DNA of 64,000 nucleotides from NCBI RefSeq assembly GCF_017991995.1, contig NZ_JAGOPN010000004.1:124001-188000 (forward strand). The letters run 5' to 3'. The position numbers were made by a program, and so were the translations under genes. How positions within the stretch are numbered: the stretch's first letter is position 1; the number at the start of each line of letters is the position of its first letter. This document shows positions 46,005 through 59,700 of this stretch, one piece after another. Source of the stretch: Pseudacidovorax sp. Lineage in GTDB: Bacteria; Pseudomonadota; Gammaproteobacteria; Burkholderiales; Burkholderiaceae_C. Below the pieces are notes generated by a model. The model saw only the letters and a list, made by a program, of their open reading frames with translations, did not search any database and had not been told where the DNA came from.

Positions 46005-47577
46005 ACCGATGCGCGCCCTGCGCCGCGCGCGCCCCTGGCCGCTGCTCGTGCTGGCCCTCGCCGGCTGCGGCGGAGGCGGCGGCGGCGGTGGTGGCGGCGG
46101 CTTCTTCCTGCCGGTGCCCGAGACGCCGCTGGTGCTCAGCATGGCCGACAGCGTCGCGCTGGAGTCCGGCAACGGCATCATCTTCACGGTCAAGGTCGAG
46201 TCCGGCCCCAACGTGGACAAGACCATCACCTTCACCACGGCCGACCTGGCCCCCAACCTGGCCGCCAAGCCGGTGGCGGGCTATGCCCGCGGCGGGGCCA
46301 ACTGCCCCGCCGGCGGCGACTACGTGGCCGCCAACGGCACCTCGCTGCGGGTGCCGGCCGGCGCCTCCAGCGTGACCTTCGCCATCCCGCTGTGCGACGA
46401 CGGCACCTTCCAGGCCAACAAGCGCTTCCGCGTGAGCATCGGCGGCGCCTCCAATTCGCCGGTGGCCTACGGCACCATCCTCAACGACGATGCGGGCGGC
46501 CTCAACGACACCGGCATCGCCCAGTGCTACACGGCGGCGGGCGCGGCGGTGGCCTGCCCGGCCAGCGGCCTCGCGGGCCAGGATGCCGAATACGGCCGCG
46601 ACAGCCGGGCCCTGACCGGCGGCGGCAGCGACGGCCCGGCCGGCTTCAGCTATGCCAAGGTCTCGGCCAGCGGCCAGGCCATGGCCTCCGGGGCCAGCGG
46701 CTGGGCCTGCGTGCGCGACGCGGTCACCGGCCTGATGTGGCAGGTGCAGCAGGGCGTGAGCCAGCCGGCCGCCACCGCCTTCGCCGACGTGCAGGCGCAG
46801 ATCGACGCCGCCAACACCGCCCGCCTGTGCGGCGCCAGCGACTGGCGCCTGCCCGAGGTCGGCGAGCTGGACAGCCTGGTCAACGCCGGCCGCAGCACCG
46901 GCGTCGCCGCCACCACCGAGTGGTTCTCCGACCTGGCCGGCCTGGGCAACCAGGCGCGCTCGGTGTTCTGGAGCAACACCACCTATCCCGACGACGCGCA
47001 GACCGCCTGGGTGGTGGACTTCTCGCTGGGCATCGTGGGCCCGCGCAACAAGGCCGATTCGCCCGGCAATGCCGTGTCGCTGCGGCTGGTCAGCGGCGGC
47101 AGCGCGCCGGCCCTGTCGTCGGCGGCGCCGTGCACCGCCGATTCGGCCAAGTCGGCGTCCGACCGCTACAGCACACCCGGCGACGGCACCGTCACCGACC
47201 GGCGCACCCAGCTCATGTGGGCGCAGTGCCCGCAGGGCCAGAGCGGCGGCAGCTGCGAGTCGGGCAGCGCCGCCAGCTTCAGCTGGAGTGGCGCGCTGGC
47301 GCAGGTGGCGGCCGCCAATGCCGCGGGCTGGCTGGGCTACAGCGACTGGCGCCTGCCCAACCGCAACGAGCTGGCCTCGCTGGTCGAGCGCCACTGCCGG
47401 GCCCCCGCCTTCAACCGGGCGTACTTCCCCAACAGCGCGGGCGCCAGCTACTGGAGCAGCTCGCCGGCGGTGCCCAGTGCGGGCAGCGCCTGGTACGTGG
47501 ACTTCGTCGATGGCGACGTGGCCATCGCGGACATGGCGGGCAACCGCCGGCTGAGGCTGGTGCGGGCGGGCCAATGA
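45988..47577 (+). CDS. Lipoprotein with Calx-beta-like and two DUF1566 (Lcl-type) domains
   Basis: A 529-residue secreted lipoprotein. The signal ends LVLALAGCG (lipobox LAGC), and the Cys is followed by a run of about eleven Gly residues that forms a flexible spacer. Residues 48-160 look like a Calx-beta repeat (VLSMADSVALESGNGIIFTVKVESG ... YGTILNDD). Two DUF1566 domains follow, each with DxxTxLMW, DWRLPxxxEL and W(F/S)S(D/S) marks; the second ends YWSSSPAVPSAGSAWYVDFVDGDVAIAD. ATG 45988 has a GAGG site and overlaps the SecA-like gene by 17 bp; 46009 is an alternative. Probable cell-surface partner of the giant protein. Confidence 0.85.
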   Translation: MPPFLEPMRALRRARPWPLLVLALAGCGGGGGGGGGGGFFLPVPETPLVLSMADSVALESGNGIIFTVKVESGPNVDKTITFTTADLAPNLAAKPVAGYARGGANCPAGGDYVAANGTSLRVPAGASSVTFAIPLCDDGTFQANKRFRVSIGGASNSPVAYGTILNDDAGGLNDTGIAQCYTAAGAAVACPASGLAGQDAEYGRDSRALTGGGSDGPAGFSYAKVSASGQAMASGASGWACVRDAVTGLMWQVQQGVSQPAATAFADVQAQIDAANTARLCGASDWRLPEVGELDSLVNAGRSTGVAATTEWFSDLAGLGNQARSVFWSNTTYPDDAQTAWVVDFSLGIVGPRNKADSPGNAVSLRLVSGGSAPALSSAAPCTADSAKSASDRYSTPGDGTVTDRRTQLMWAQCPQGQSGGSCESGSAASFSWSGALAQVAAANAAGWLGYSDWRLPNRNELASLVERHCRAPAFNRAYFPNSAGASYWSSSPAVPSAGSAWYVDFVDGDVAIADMAGNRRLRLVRAGQ

Positions 47578-47748
47578 CAACCGGCTGCCGGCTGGCGCCG
47601 CGCCCCCGTGCCGATCGCGCACGGGGGCGCTTCGCGCTTGCAGGCGGGCCGATGACGCAACAACGGGGCATGCCGCGGCCAGCCGCGGCGTGATGGCGAG
47701 ACGGGCCGGCGAGAGGCCCGATCGGAAACGAGAGAGACGGAGAAGATC

Positions 47749-50700
47749 ATGAAGAAGGCACTCAAGAAGACGGTGGCGCGCATGGTGCGGGACGCCTGGC
47801 GCCTGGAAGCCCTGGAGCCGCGCGTGCTGCTGTCGGCGGACCCGGTGCTGGGCGTGCTGCCCGTGGTCATGCCCGACGACCAGGGCCATGCCCAGGCCCT
47901 GCACGGCGCCTACGACTTCGACGCCGCCGACAGCCAGGCGCCGGCCTCGCCGCTGATCTCGCCCGAGGCCTACCAGGCGCTGGTCGAGCAGCCGCGCCTG
48001 ACGGCCGTGCCCACCACCTTCTCCGTCGACAGCCAGGTCTTCGACGTCGGCAACCTCGCCAGCCAGGGCTACTTCGACAGCACGCTTGCCGTGGCGGCCA
48101 ACGAGACGCTGTACGGCTCGGGCTCGCTCAACGTGGCGCTGCTCAACAGCGGCACCGTGAGCCCGGGGCATTCGCCCGGCGTGCAGAACGTGCTGTCGTA
48201 CACCCAGTCGGCCGGCGGCACGCTGGAGATCCAGCTGGGCGGCAGCGACGCCGGCACCGGCAGCGGCCATTACGACCAGCTCAACGTCAGCCAGCTGGCC
48301 ACGCTGGACGGCAAGCTCAGCGTCAGCCTGATCGACGGCTTCCGGCCCACCGAGGGGCAGGAGTTCACCTTCCTCACCTACGGCCAGCTCAGCGGCAGCT
48401 TCGCCCACGGCACGGGCTTCGTGCAGGCCGACGACGACCTGTACTTCACCATCGAGCAGCGTGCCGGCGACAACGGTGGCGGCGCACTGGTGCTGGTGGC
48501 CCACCAGCTCGACGGGGCCGCGGCCTTCCTGGTGGACGCGCTGGCCCAGACCACCGGCGGCACCACGGCCACCGACCGCATCGGCGAGTTCCTCAACCAT
48601 TCCTACTTCGCCGACAACCAGAGCGTGGCCTTCAGCGGCGCGGTGGATCTGGGCCAGGGCCTGAGCCTGTCCGGCGACTTCCAGCTGGGCCACACCGCGC
48701 ACCTGCTGCTGGGCGAGGGCGCCGACCAGGGCTACTACGACGTCTTCACGCTGTCGCTGGCCGGCGGCAGCGGCTACCTGGGCCTGGACGCGACCGACAG
48801 CCAGGCGCCAGGCCTCGCGTTCAGCGGCGCCGACGTGGGCATCGTCTTCATCGCCGCCACCGACGGCAGCGACCGCGGCTGGGTGATGGCGCAGGGCCAG
48901 GCCAGCGGCGCCAGCCTGCAGGGCGTGGCCATGCAGCTGGACGCGACCCAGCTCACGCTGGAGTTCAGCCTGGGGCTGGGCGCCGGCAACAGCGGCAGCC
49001 TGGACCTGCACAACACGCCGCTGCACATCACCGACGCGCAGCAGCAGGTGCTCTACACCTTCGACGGCACCGGCTCGGACAGCAATGCCGCCACCCTCGC
49101 CGGCCATGCCAGCCTGACCGTGGCGAGCGACCTGCGGCTGGAAGGCGACATGGGCTTCTCGGTGGCCGACGGCACGCTCCAGGCCGCGGGGCAGGACATC
49201 AGCGCCCGGCTGCAGGCCGGCGGCATGGCGGTGGGCATCGACCACGGCGCCTTCGGCCTGGTGGTCGACGGCGACGGGCTGATCGCGCTGGAGGCCTCGG
49301 GCCGCGCCTTCCTGCAGGGCGGCGACTTCGCCTCGGTCAGCGCCGACTCGGCCACGCTGCGCTTCAACCAGCAGGCGCAGGCGCTCACCGGCCATTTGCT
49401 GGCCTTCGGCGACTTCGCCTACACCTTCTCCGACCTGCCGGGCCACAGCGCGGCCACGGTGGGCATCTACGGCCTGCAGGCCGTGGTGGGCGGCAGCATC
49501 GCCATCCACGGCGACTTCTTCTTCCAGCCCGGGGCCGACGGCGCCATGGCCATCGTGGCCAGCAAGGCCTCGGTCGCGCTGCGCAGCGGCGCCTTCGATG
49601 CCGGCGTGACCGATGCCGATGTGGGCCTGCTCGTGCTGGCCGGCGGTGGCGGCACCGTGCTGGAGGCCACCGGCGGCATCGACGTCGCCCTGGGCGCGGA
49701 CGTGACCCTGGCCGCGGCCGTGGCCAGCGTGCGCTGGAACAGCACCGCCGCCGACGCCAGCGGCACCGTGGTCGATGCCGCGGGCGGCACCCACACCTTC
49801 GGCGACGGCCTGCTGGCCGGCGTGCAGGAAGTGGCCGTCAGCCAGGGCCTGCTCGAAGTCGCCGGCTTCTTCAGTGCCACCGGCGACTTCGCGCTGCACA
49901 AGGGCACGGCGCAGATCGTGCTGGCCGGCGATCCCGACACGCCGGTGCTGGCCGACGTGCTCACGCTGGGCGCCAGCCACCTGGACGCCAGCGCCGGCCT
50001 GCTGGGCACCGCCTTCGGCCTGCAGATGACGGGCGTGGAGTTCGCGCTCGCCCTCATGAGCGCCCGCAGCGATGCGAGCCGCACCTGGACCGCCCTCAAG
50101 GCCTCGGCCGAGACTGTCTCGCTGCAGGGCGTGCCGGGCGTCTCGGCCAGCGGCAGCCAGTTCGGCATCACCATCAACCGCGCCGGCCGGGCCGGCGACC
50201 CCGTGGCCGATCTGGCCCGCAGTCCGCTGCGCGTGGCCACCGCCGCCGACGGCGGCGAGATCGTGCTCGACATGGACGGCGCCGCCGGCGAGCTGCTGCA
50301 TGCGCAGGGCACGCTGGACCTGTCGCTCTTCGGCTTCGTGCAGGCGCAGGGCACCGTCTCGGTGGACCGGCGCAGCGAATCGGTGGTGCTGGCCGACGGC
50401 AGCGTGGTCGATGCGCAGCTGCTGGCCATCGGCCTGCAGGACGCGGGCGGCCATGTGGGCATCGGCGGCGTGGGCTTCGACCTGGCCGGCGCCGACCTGG
50501 GCCTGGCGCTGCTGGCCGACTCGGCCGACGCCAGCCGCACCTGGGTGAGCGCCCAGGCCACGCTGGGCACGGCCAGCCTGAGCGGCATCGATGGCCTGTC
50601 GCTGTCCGGCAGCGACCTGGGCCTGACCATCAACCAGGCCGGCCGCCAGGGCGACGCCGTGGTGGACTACCTGGCCCATGGCCTGACGGTGGGCGAGGGC

Positions 50701-53700
50701 GCCGATGCCGTGGCGCTGGACATGGACGGGCGCGACGGCACCCTGCTGCAGGTCGGCGGCCATCTCGACCTGCAGGCCTTCGGCTTCTTCAGCGCCGAGG
50801 GCGACTTCGCCCTGCGCAAGAGCAGCCAGACCGTGGTGCTGGCCGACGTGGCAGCCACGGCCGACGTGGACGAATCGGCCACGCCGGTGCAGGTGGACAT
50901 GTTCAGCCTGGGCGGCCGCGGCATCGCCGCCTTCGCGGGTGTGCGCGACGGCCAGACCGACGCCTTCGGCCTGCGCCTGTCGGACGTGGACTTCGCGCTG
51001 GCGCTGCTGAGCGAGGCGGGCGCCGGCGCGCAGGCGCGCCACTGGAGCAGCCTGCAGGCCCGCGTGGGCGAGGCCGCCTGGGTGGGCATCGACGGCTTCG
51101 CGCTGTCCGGCAGCGGGCTGTCCATCGAGATCAACCGCGCCGCCGCCGACGGCAGCCTGGTGGACTACGCCAGCGGCCGCACCCAGCTGGCCGTGCCCGT
51201 GGCCACCGGCACCACCGTGGCCCTGGCCATGGACGGCAGCGAAGGCGAACTGCTGCGCGCCAGCGGCCACCTGCGCGTGGACGCCTTCGGCTTCCTGCAG
51301 CTCGAAGGCGACTTCGCCCTGGCCAAGTCCACCCAGACGCTCACGCTGGCCGACCACAGCCAGGTGCGGGCCGACCTGCTCACCCTGGGCGGGCACGACC
51401 TGCAGGCCTTCGCCGGCACCGGCGGCGGCACCGCCCAGGCGCTGGGGCTGCAGCTGTCGGGCGTGGACTTCGCGCTGGCCCTGTCCACCGAGCAGGTGGC
51501 GGCCGGCCAGCCGGCACGCAGCTGGACCAGCCTGCAGGCCCGCGCCGACGGCGCCGCGCTCACCGGCGTGGACGGACTCGTGGCCGCTGGCGAGGACCTG
51601 CGCCTGGCCATCAACCGCGCCTCCTCCGGCCCGGTGGTCGACTTCTCCGCCGGCGCCACGGCACTCGCGCTCGACACCGGCGCCGGCCGCCTGGCCTTCG
51701 ACATGGACGGCGCCGAGGGCGCCATCACCCGCGCCGCCGGCACGCTGCGGCTGGACGCCTTCGGCTTCTTCCAGGCCAGCGGCAGCTTCGCGCTGGAGAG
51801 CTACGACACCACCTTGCACACGGCCGACCTGGCCGGCACCGCCGCCGACGAGTCGGGCGATGTGCAGGTGCGCCTGCTGACGCTGGGCGCGCACGACCTG
51901 GAGGCCTTCGCTGGCGTCGGCGACACCGGCTTCGGCCTGTCGGGCGTGGACCTGGCGCTGGCCCTGGCCACCGAGAAGACCGCCACCGGCCAGAGCGCAC
52001 CGGCACGCCAGTGGAGCGTGCTGCAGGCCAGTGCGGGCACGGCCGGCTTCACCGGGCTCGACGGCTTCAGCGCCAGCGGGCAGGACCTGTCCGTGGCCAT
52101 CAACCGTGCCGCCGCCGACGGCGTGGTGCTGGACTTCTCGGGCAGCCACGGCCTGGCCGTGGACACCGGCGCCGACACCGAATTCACCCTGGCCCTGGAC
52201 GGCAGCGAAGGCGCCGTCACCCGCGCTGCGGGCCACCTCACCCTCGACCTCTTCGGCTTCGTGCAGCTCGAAGGCGACTTCGCCTTCAACCGCAGCAGCG
52301 GCACCGTCACCCTGGCCGACGAGGACCACACCCAGGTCGACGTCGACCTGCTCACCGTGGGCGCGGCCCATGCGCGCGGCTTTGCCGGCCTGGCCGGCGG
52401 CAGCAGCGACGCCATCGGCCTGCGCTTCGACGACGTCGGCTTCGGCCTGGTGCTGGCCACCGAGCAGCTGCAGGCGGCAGGCGGCACGGCCCGCCACTGG
52501 AGCGCACTGGAGGCCAGCGCCGGCAGCGCCGCCTTCATCGGCGTCGACGGGCTGGTCGCCACCGTCAGCCAGGTCGAGCTGCGCATCAACCGCGCCGATG
52601 CCGATGGCGTGGTGGTCGACTGGGCGGCGCAGCCGCTGCCCGTGGCCACCGGCCCCGGCAGCACGCGCACGCTGGACTTCGCCGGCAGCGCCGGCGAGCT
52701 GCTCGAAGCCGCGGCCCACATCGAACTCAACGTCTTCGACTTCTTCGCCGTCGAAGGCGACTTCGCGCTGCAGAGCAAGCGCCAGGACCTGACCCTGTCC
52801 GACGGCAGCGTCATCCATGCCGACACGCTCACGCTGGGCGGCGCCGGCCTGTCCGCCTTCGCCGGCCTGCATGGCGGCAGCGACGACGCGCTGGGCCTGC
52901 GGCTGGGCCAGGCCGACTTCGGCCTGCTGCTGGCCACCGACCGCGATGCGCCGGCCCGCCACTTCACCAGCCTGCAGGCCAGTGCCGAGCTGGCCGACTT
53001 CGTGGGGCTCGACGGCGTGACCATCGCCGGCTCTGACCTGCAGGTGCAGATCAACCGCGGCATGCCCATCCCCGCGGTCGATGCCGGCACCGAGACGCAG
53101 AACGCGCAGTGGCACCTGCAACTGGCCGCCGGCACCGCCGGCACGCTGGACCTGGACTACGGCGGCCACCAGGCGCAGCTCGCGCTGGACGGCCGCGAAA
53201 GCAGCAGCGCCCTCATCGCCCTGCTCACCGGCGCGCTCGAAGGGCTCACGGGCATCGGCCAGGGCAACGTGAAGGTCAGCGGCTCACGGGCCGAAGGCTT
53301 CACCATCGAACTCGTCGGCGCCCTGGCGGGGGCCGAGGCCCAGGTCCTGACGGTGCAGGCCCATGCCGCGCCGGTCACGGTCACGGTGGGCACCGCGGCC
53401 GAGGCCACGGCCGGCGCCAGCGAGGTCAAGCAGGTCGTCATCGAGGCCGAGCGCGTGTCCGCGCCGCCGGTCAGCATCGGCATCGCGCAGGTGGTGGCGG
53501 CCACCGCCGGGGCCGACGAGGTCAAGCAGCTGCTCTTCACCACGCCCTACTCGTCGCGGGGCACCTACACCCTCGAGATCGACGGCGTCGCCGGCTCGCG
53601 CACGCTGACCTTCGTGGGCAACGACGTCACCAACAACGCGCGCTACATCCACGATGCGCTGGTCGGCCTGCTGGGCGCCGCCGACGGCGACGTGCAGGTG

Positions 53701-56700
53701 CGCTTCGACACACAGAGCCAGGGCGGCCACCGCTACAACATCCGCTTCCTCGGCGCACTGGCCGGCACCGACATCGGCGACCTGATCGTCACCGAGGCCA
53801 TGTCGGGCGACGTGGTGCCGCTGAACATCCGCCAGGGTGGCGGCGGCACGGGCGAGGTGCAGCGCATCGCCGTCGACACCGCGGCCACCGGCCACTACAC
53901 GCTGTCGCTGGCCTACGGCGGCCGCACCTACACCACCGCGGCGCTGGCCTTCGACGCCGATGCGCAGGCGGTGGAGGCCGCCCTCAACGCCGCCTTCGCC
54001 GCCATCGGCGGCGAGGTGAGCGTCAGCACCACGGCCGGCGGCGCGCTGCTGGTGCAGTTCGGCGGCGTCTTCGTCGGCCAGGACGTGGCCACCCTGCGCA
54101 GCCAGGTGAGCGTGGACGAGACGCGCCCCTCGGGCAGCTTCACCATCGAATACGCCGGCGTGCGCACCGGCCCCATCGCCTACAGCGACGACCCGGCCAC
54201 CCAGGCCGCGGCCATCGAGGCCGCGTTGCTCGCCCTGGACGCCTTCGCGCCCGGCGACCTGCATGTGGCCTACAACGCCAATGCCTCGGGCAGCCGCTTC
54301 GCCAGCTACGACGTGGTCTTCACCGGCGCCAGCGCCGACCAGGACATCGGCGACTTCACCACGCATTTCGGCGACCTGGACCATGCCAGCGCCGCGCCCT
54401 TCAACCTCGTGCAGGGCCATGCCGCGGGCGCCGAGTCGCAGCGCGTGCACTTCGACACCCAGGCGACCAGCGGTGGCTTCACGCTGTCCTTCAGCCACGG
54501 CGGCCAGACCTGGACCACCGCGGCGCTGGCCTTCGACAGCAGCCGCGCCGAGATCAATGCGGCATTGGCCGCGGCCTTCGGTGCCCACATCGACGGTGCC
54601 CTGATCGAGGCCACCTTCTGGAACGGGCAGGACCTGGTGGTGCGCTTCGGTGGCAGCCTGGCCGGCGAGGACGTCGCGGCGCTGCAGGTGCAGGCCACGA
54701 CCGAGGTGCAGCAGCCCGTGCTGTCGCAGTTGCAGGACGGCTTCACCCACCACACGCCGGCCGAGCCGGCCGGCACGCTGGTCATCGACTTCGCGGCCCG
54801 GTCCGTGGACGTGGCCACCGGGCCCGGCGGCCAGGCCATGACCCTGGACATGGACGGTGCGCTGGGCGAGCTCACCCGCGTGCGGGGCCACCTGGAGGTG
54901 GACCTGTATGGCTTCTTCCAGGTCGGCGGCGACTTCGCCATCGACCGCAGCAGCAGCCAGGTGACGCTGGCCGACGGCAGCGATGTGGCCGTCGACCTGC
55001 TCACCCTGGGCGCGCATGACGCCCATGCCTTCGCCGGCCTGGACGGCGGGCGTGCCGACGACCGCACCGGGCTGGTGCTGGACGGCGTGGACTTCGCGCT
55101 GGCACTCATCACCGACAGGCTGGACGCCCAGCGCCACTGGACCAGCCTGCAGGCCACCGCAGCCCAGGCCGAATGGGTGGGCACCGATGGCCTGACCCTC
55201 GCCGCCACCGGCATCAGCGTGGCCATCAACCAGGCCAGCCGCGACGGCGACGCCGTGGTCGACTACGGTGAAGGCGCCACCGCGCTGAGCATCGCCACCG
55301 GGCCGACCACCGAGCTGGCGCTCGCGCTCGATGGCGACCAGGGCGAACTGCTGCAGGCCAGCGGGCACCTGACCGTCGACGTCTTCGGCTTCTTCCGCGT
55401 CGAGGGTGACTTCGCCATCGAGAAGAGTTCGGCGGAGGTCACCCTGGCGAAGACCAAGGACCAGACCGAAGCCGAGAAGGTCGACGTCGACCTGCTGACC
55501 ATCGGCGGCACGGGCGTCGACGCATTTGCCGGCATCAATGGCGGGACCAGCAGCGCCATGGGTCTGGAACTGACCGGCGTCGAGTTCGGCCTGGCGCTGA
55601 TGAGCCAGCAGATGGCGGCAGGCAGCACCACGCCTGCGCGGACGTGGACGAGCCTGCAGGCGACGGCCACGAGCGCCGAGTTCAAGGGCGTGGACGGCCT
55701 GGAACTCTCTGCCGGCGCCATCGCTGTGGCGGTGAACCAGGCCGGCAAGGCCGGCGACCAGGTGGTCGACTACGGCACTGGCAAGACCGAACTGACAGTC
55801 GGCACCGGAACCGGCAGCGACCTCGAACTGACGCTGGACGGCAGCAAGGGCGAGTTGCTGCAGGCCAGCGGCCACCTGACGGTCGATGTCTTCGGCTTCT
55901 TCCGTGTGGAGGGCGACTTCGCCATCGAGAAGAGTTCGGCGGAGGTCACGCTGGCGAAGGCCAAGGACCAGGCCGAAGCGGAGAAGGTCGAGGTCGACCT
56001 GCTCACGATTGGCGGCACGGGCGTCGACGCATTTGCCGGCATCAATGGCGGCACCAGTAGCGCGATGGGACTGGAGCTGACTGGCGTCGAGTTCGGCCTG
56101 GCTTTGATGAGCCAGCAGATGGCCGCAGGCAGCACCACGCCCGCACGGACGTGGACGAGCTTGCAGGCAACGGCCACGAGCGCCGAGTTCCAGGGCGTGG
56201 ACGGCCTGGAGTTGTCCGCGGGCGCCATCGCTGTGGCGGTGAACCAAGCCGGCAAGGCCGGCGACCAAGTGGTCGACTACGGCGCCGGCAAGACCGAATT
56301 GAAGGTCGGCACCGGAACCGGCAGCGATCTGGAGCTTGCCCTCGACGGCAGCAAGGGCGAGCTGCTGCAGGCCAGCGGCCACCTGACCGTTGACGTCTTC
56401 GGCTTCTTTCGCGTCGAGGGCGACTTTGCCATCGAGAAGGGCAGTGCCGAAGTCACGCTGGCCAAGACCAAAGACCAGACCGAAGCGGAGAAGGTCGAGG
56501 TCGACCTGCTGACCATCGGCGGCAGCGGCATCGATGCCTTTGCCGGCATCAACGGTGGCACGTCCAGCGCGATGGGCCTGGCGCTCACGGACGTCGAGTT
56601 CGGCCTGGCCCTGATGAGCCAGCAGATGGCGGCAGGCAGCACCACGCCTGCACGCACCTGGACCAGCCTGCAGGCCTCCGCCGCCTCCGTGGCCTTCGTC

Positions 56701-59700
56701 GGCCTGGGCGACGACGTGACGGCCTCGGCCACGGACCTGACGGTGCGCATCAACCGCGCCGGCCTGCAGGGCGATGCCGTGGTCGACTATGCCGACGGCG
56801 CCACCGACCTGAAGATCGACGTGGGCGCCGACGCGCCGCTGGCGCTGGACATGGCGGGCAGCAAGGGCGAGATGACCCAGGCCGCCGGCCACATCGCGCT
56901 GGACATCTTCGGCTTCTTCCGTGTCAGCGGCGACTTCGCGGTCGAGAAGAGCACGGCCGACGTGCAGCTGGCCGCCAAGGGCACGGCCCAGCCCGAGAAG
57001 GTCGCCGTGGACGTGCTGACCATCGGCGGCGCCGGGGTCGATGCCTTCGCCGGCACCGGCAACGCGGGCCTGCAGTTGCAGGACGTGGACTTCGGCCTGG
57101 CGCTGATGACGCAGCAGTCGGTGCCCGGCCGCACCTGGACCACGCTGCAGGCCACCGCCGGCAGCGCCTCGGTGCAGGGTCTGGGCGACCTGCAGCTGGA
57201 CGCCACCGGCACGCGTGTGCTGATCAACCAGGCCGGCCGCGCCGGCGATGCGGTGGTCGACTACGCCAGCGGCGCCACCGAACTGGCCGTGGCCACCGGC
57301 GATGGCGACCTCGCCTTCGACATGGCCGGCAACCTGGGCGAGCTGCTGCAGGTCAGCAGCCACCTCAAGCTGGACGTCGACGGCTTCTTCCAGGTCGAAG
57401 GCGACTTCGCGATCCAGACCAGCACCCGCACCGTCACCCTGGCCGACGGCACCGAGCAGACGCCCGCGAGCCAGGTGAAGGTGGACGTGCTGACCATCGG
57501 CGGCCACGATGTGGACGCCTTCGCCGGCCTGCACGGCGGCCAGACCGATGCGCTGGGCCTGGCGCTGCACCAGGTCACCTTCGGGCTGGCGCTGATGACC
57601 GAGGCCGCGCCGGCCCAGGGCAGCGCCGCACGCACCTGGACCAGCCTGCAGGCCACGGCCGGCAGCGCCGGCATGGTGGGTACGGGCGATCTCACGCTCA
57701 CGGCCTCGGACGTGGCCGTCGCCATCAACAAGGCCGGCACCCCGGGCGTCGCCGTGGTCGACTACGCGGCAGGCGCGACCCAGCTGGCGGTGGTCACCGG
57801 CAGCGGCACCGACCTGCAGCTGAGCATGGACGGCGCCGACGGCGCGCTGCTGCAGGCCAGCGCCCACCTGGTGGTGGACCTGTACGGCTTCGTGCAGGTC
57901 GAGGGCGACTTCGCCATCGAGACCCACACGGCCGAGGTGCGCCTGCAGGACCTGGCCTCCACGCCCGACGTGGACGAGGGCGCCCAGCCCGTGGCCGTGG
58001 ACCTGCTGGCCATCGGCGCCCACAACGTGCATGCCTTCGCCGGCGTCAACGGCGGCACCAGCGACGCGCTGGGCATCGAACTCGACGGCGTGGACCTGGC
58101 CATCGCCCTGATGACCAGCCAGGCCGACCCGGCCCGCCGCTGGACCGCCGTGCAGGCCAGTGCCGATCAGGCGGCCTTCGTCGGCATCGACGCCATCACC
58201 CTGGCGGCGACCGATGTGGGCATCGCCATCAACCGCGCCTCGGGGACCGGCCAGCCGGTGGTGGACTTCGCCCACATGGCCGAGCCGCTCACGGTGAACC
58301 TGGGCGGCGGCGAATCGCTGGCCTTCGACCTGGACGGCCAGAGCGGCAGCACCACGGCCGTGAACATCGGCCGCGCCACGCTCGCCATCTCCGACTACAT
58401 CTACATCAGCGGCGGCTTCCACCTGGAACAACTGGCCACCACGCATGTGGACGTGGTCACGGGCCTGGCCGCCAACGGCGCCGGCCTGTCGCCCGCGCTG
58501 CGTGCCGGCCTGGCCAAGGTGCAGGGCCTGTCGGCCGACGACCGGCTGATCGACGACCTGGAAGTCTCGGCGCTGCTGCTCAGCGGCACCGACCTGGAGA
58601 TCTTCGCGGGCCTGGGCCCCTACTTCATCGACAGCAACGGCAACGGCATCCGCGATGCCGGCGAGGCGCAGAACCCCGACGCCTTCGGCGTCAAGCTCGA
58701 CGGCATCGATGTCGGGCTGGTGATGTTCGACTCCACCCTGGCGGCCGACCCGGACTCGGTCATCCCCGACCTGTATGCGCTCAAGGTGAGCTGGGGCCAG
58801 GGCATCGACATCGACCTGGGCGGCATCTTCAAGTTCCAGACTCAGGGCCTGACCATCGACGTCAACCAGGGCGGCCAGTGGGCCGGCCAGCCCGCAGGCA
58901 GCGTGGCGCCCTATGTCGACTTCGCCAGCAGCTTCGAGGGCGGCCTGAAGGTGCCCACGGCCACCGGCACGCCCATCGTGCTGGACTACGACCGCGCCAC
59001 CATCGCCGTCAGCCTGGCCCATGCGCTGCTGAACATCGGCGACTTCTTCCAGATCGAAGGCAGCTTCGCCTTCGAGCGCACCACCACGCAGGTGGACGTG
59101 GCCACGGGCCTGTCGGCCGCCGACAGCTTCGGCGCCCTGGGCACCGACCTGGCGCGCTTCAAGGCGGCCGGGCTGCTGTCGGCCGACAACAGCCGCTTCA
59201 CGCACCTGGCGGTGGACAGCATCACCATCGGCGCCGCCGATGTGCGCATCACCATCGGCGACCCGGACGACCCGTTCTTCACGCTCGACCACATCGACGT
59301 GGCCTTCGCCACCTTCCGTGCCAGCAAGAGCGTGGACGCCAACGGCGTGATCCCGCTCATGTACGCCATGAAGGCGTCGTGGGCCAACCCGCTGGACGTG
59401 GACTGGGGCTTCATGCAGCTGCAGGTGCAGGACCTGCAGGTGCAGCTCAACCAGGGCTCCAGCTGGCGCGGCCTCACGGTCTCGCCCACCGTGGACTTCG
59501 TCTCCAGCTTCGGCACGCAGGGCATGCGCGTGGCCACCGGCGGCGACGACGTGTACCTGGACTTCCGGCAGGCCTACTTCGGCGTCGAGGTCGGCCATGC
59601 GTTGATCGCCATCGGCGACTTCTTCCACATCGAGGGCGGCTTCTCGCTGGGCAAGGGCAAGGGCGTGGCGGTGGACATCGTCACCGGCTTCGGCGCCTAT

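Noticed and set aside
45631..53169. A 2,512-codon minus-strand open frame
   Set aside because: Same cause: it runs antisense across the SecA-like, lipoprotein and giant genes and shows only low-complexity sequence.
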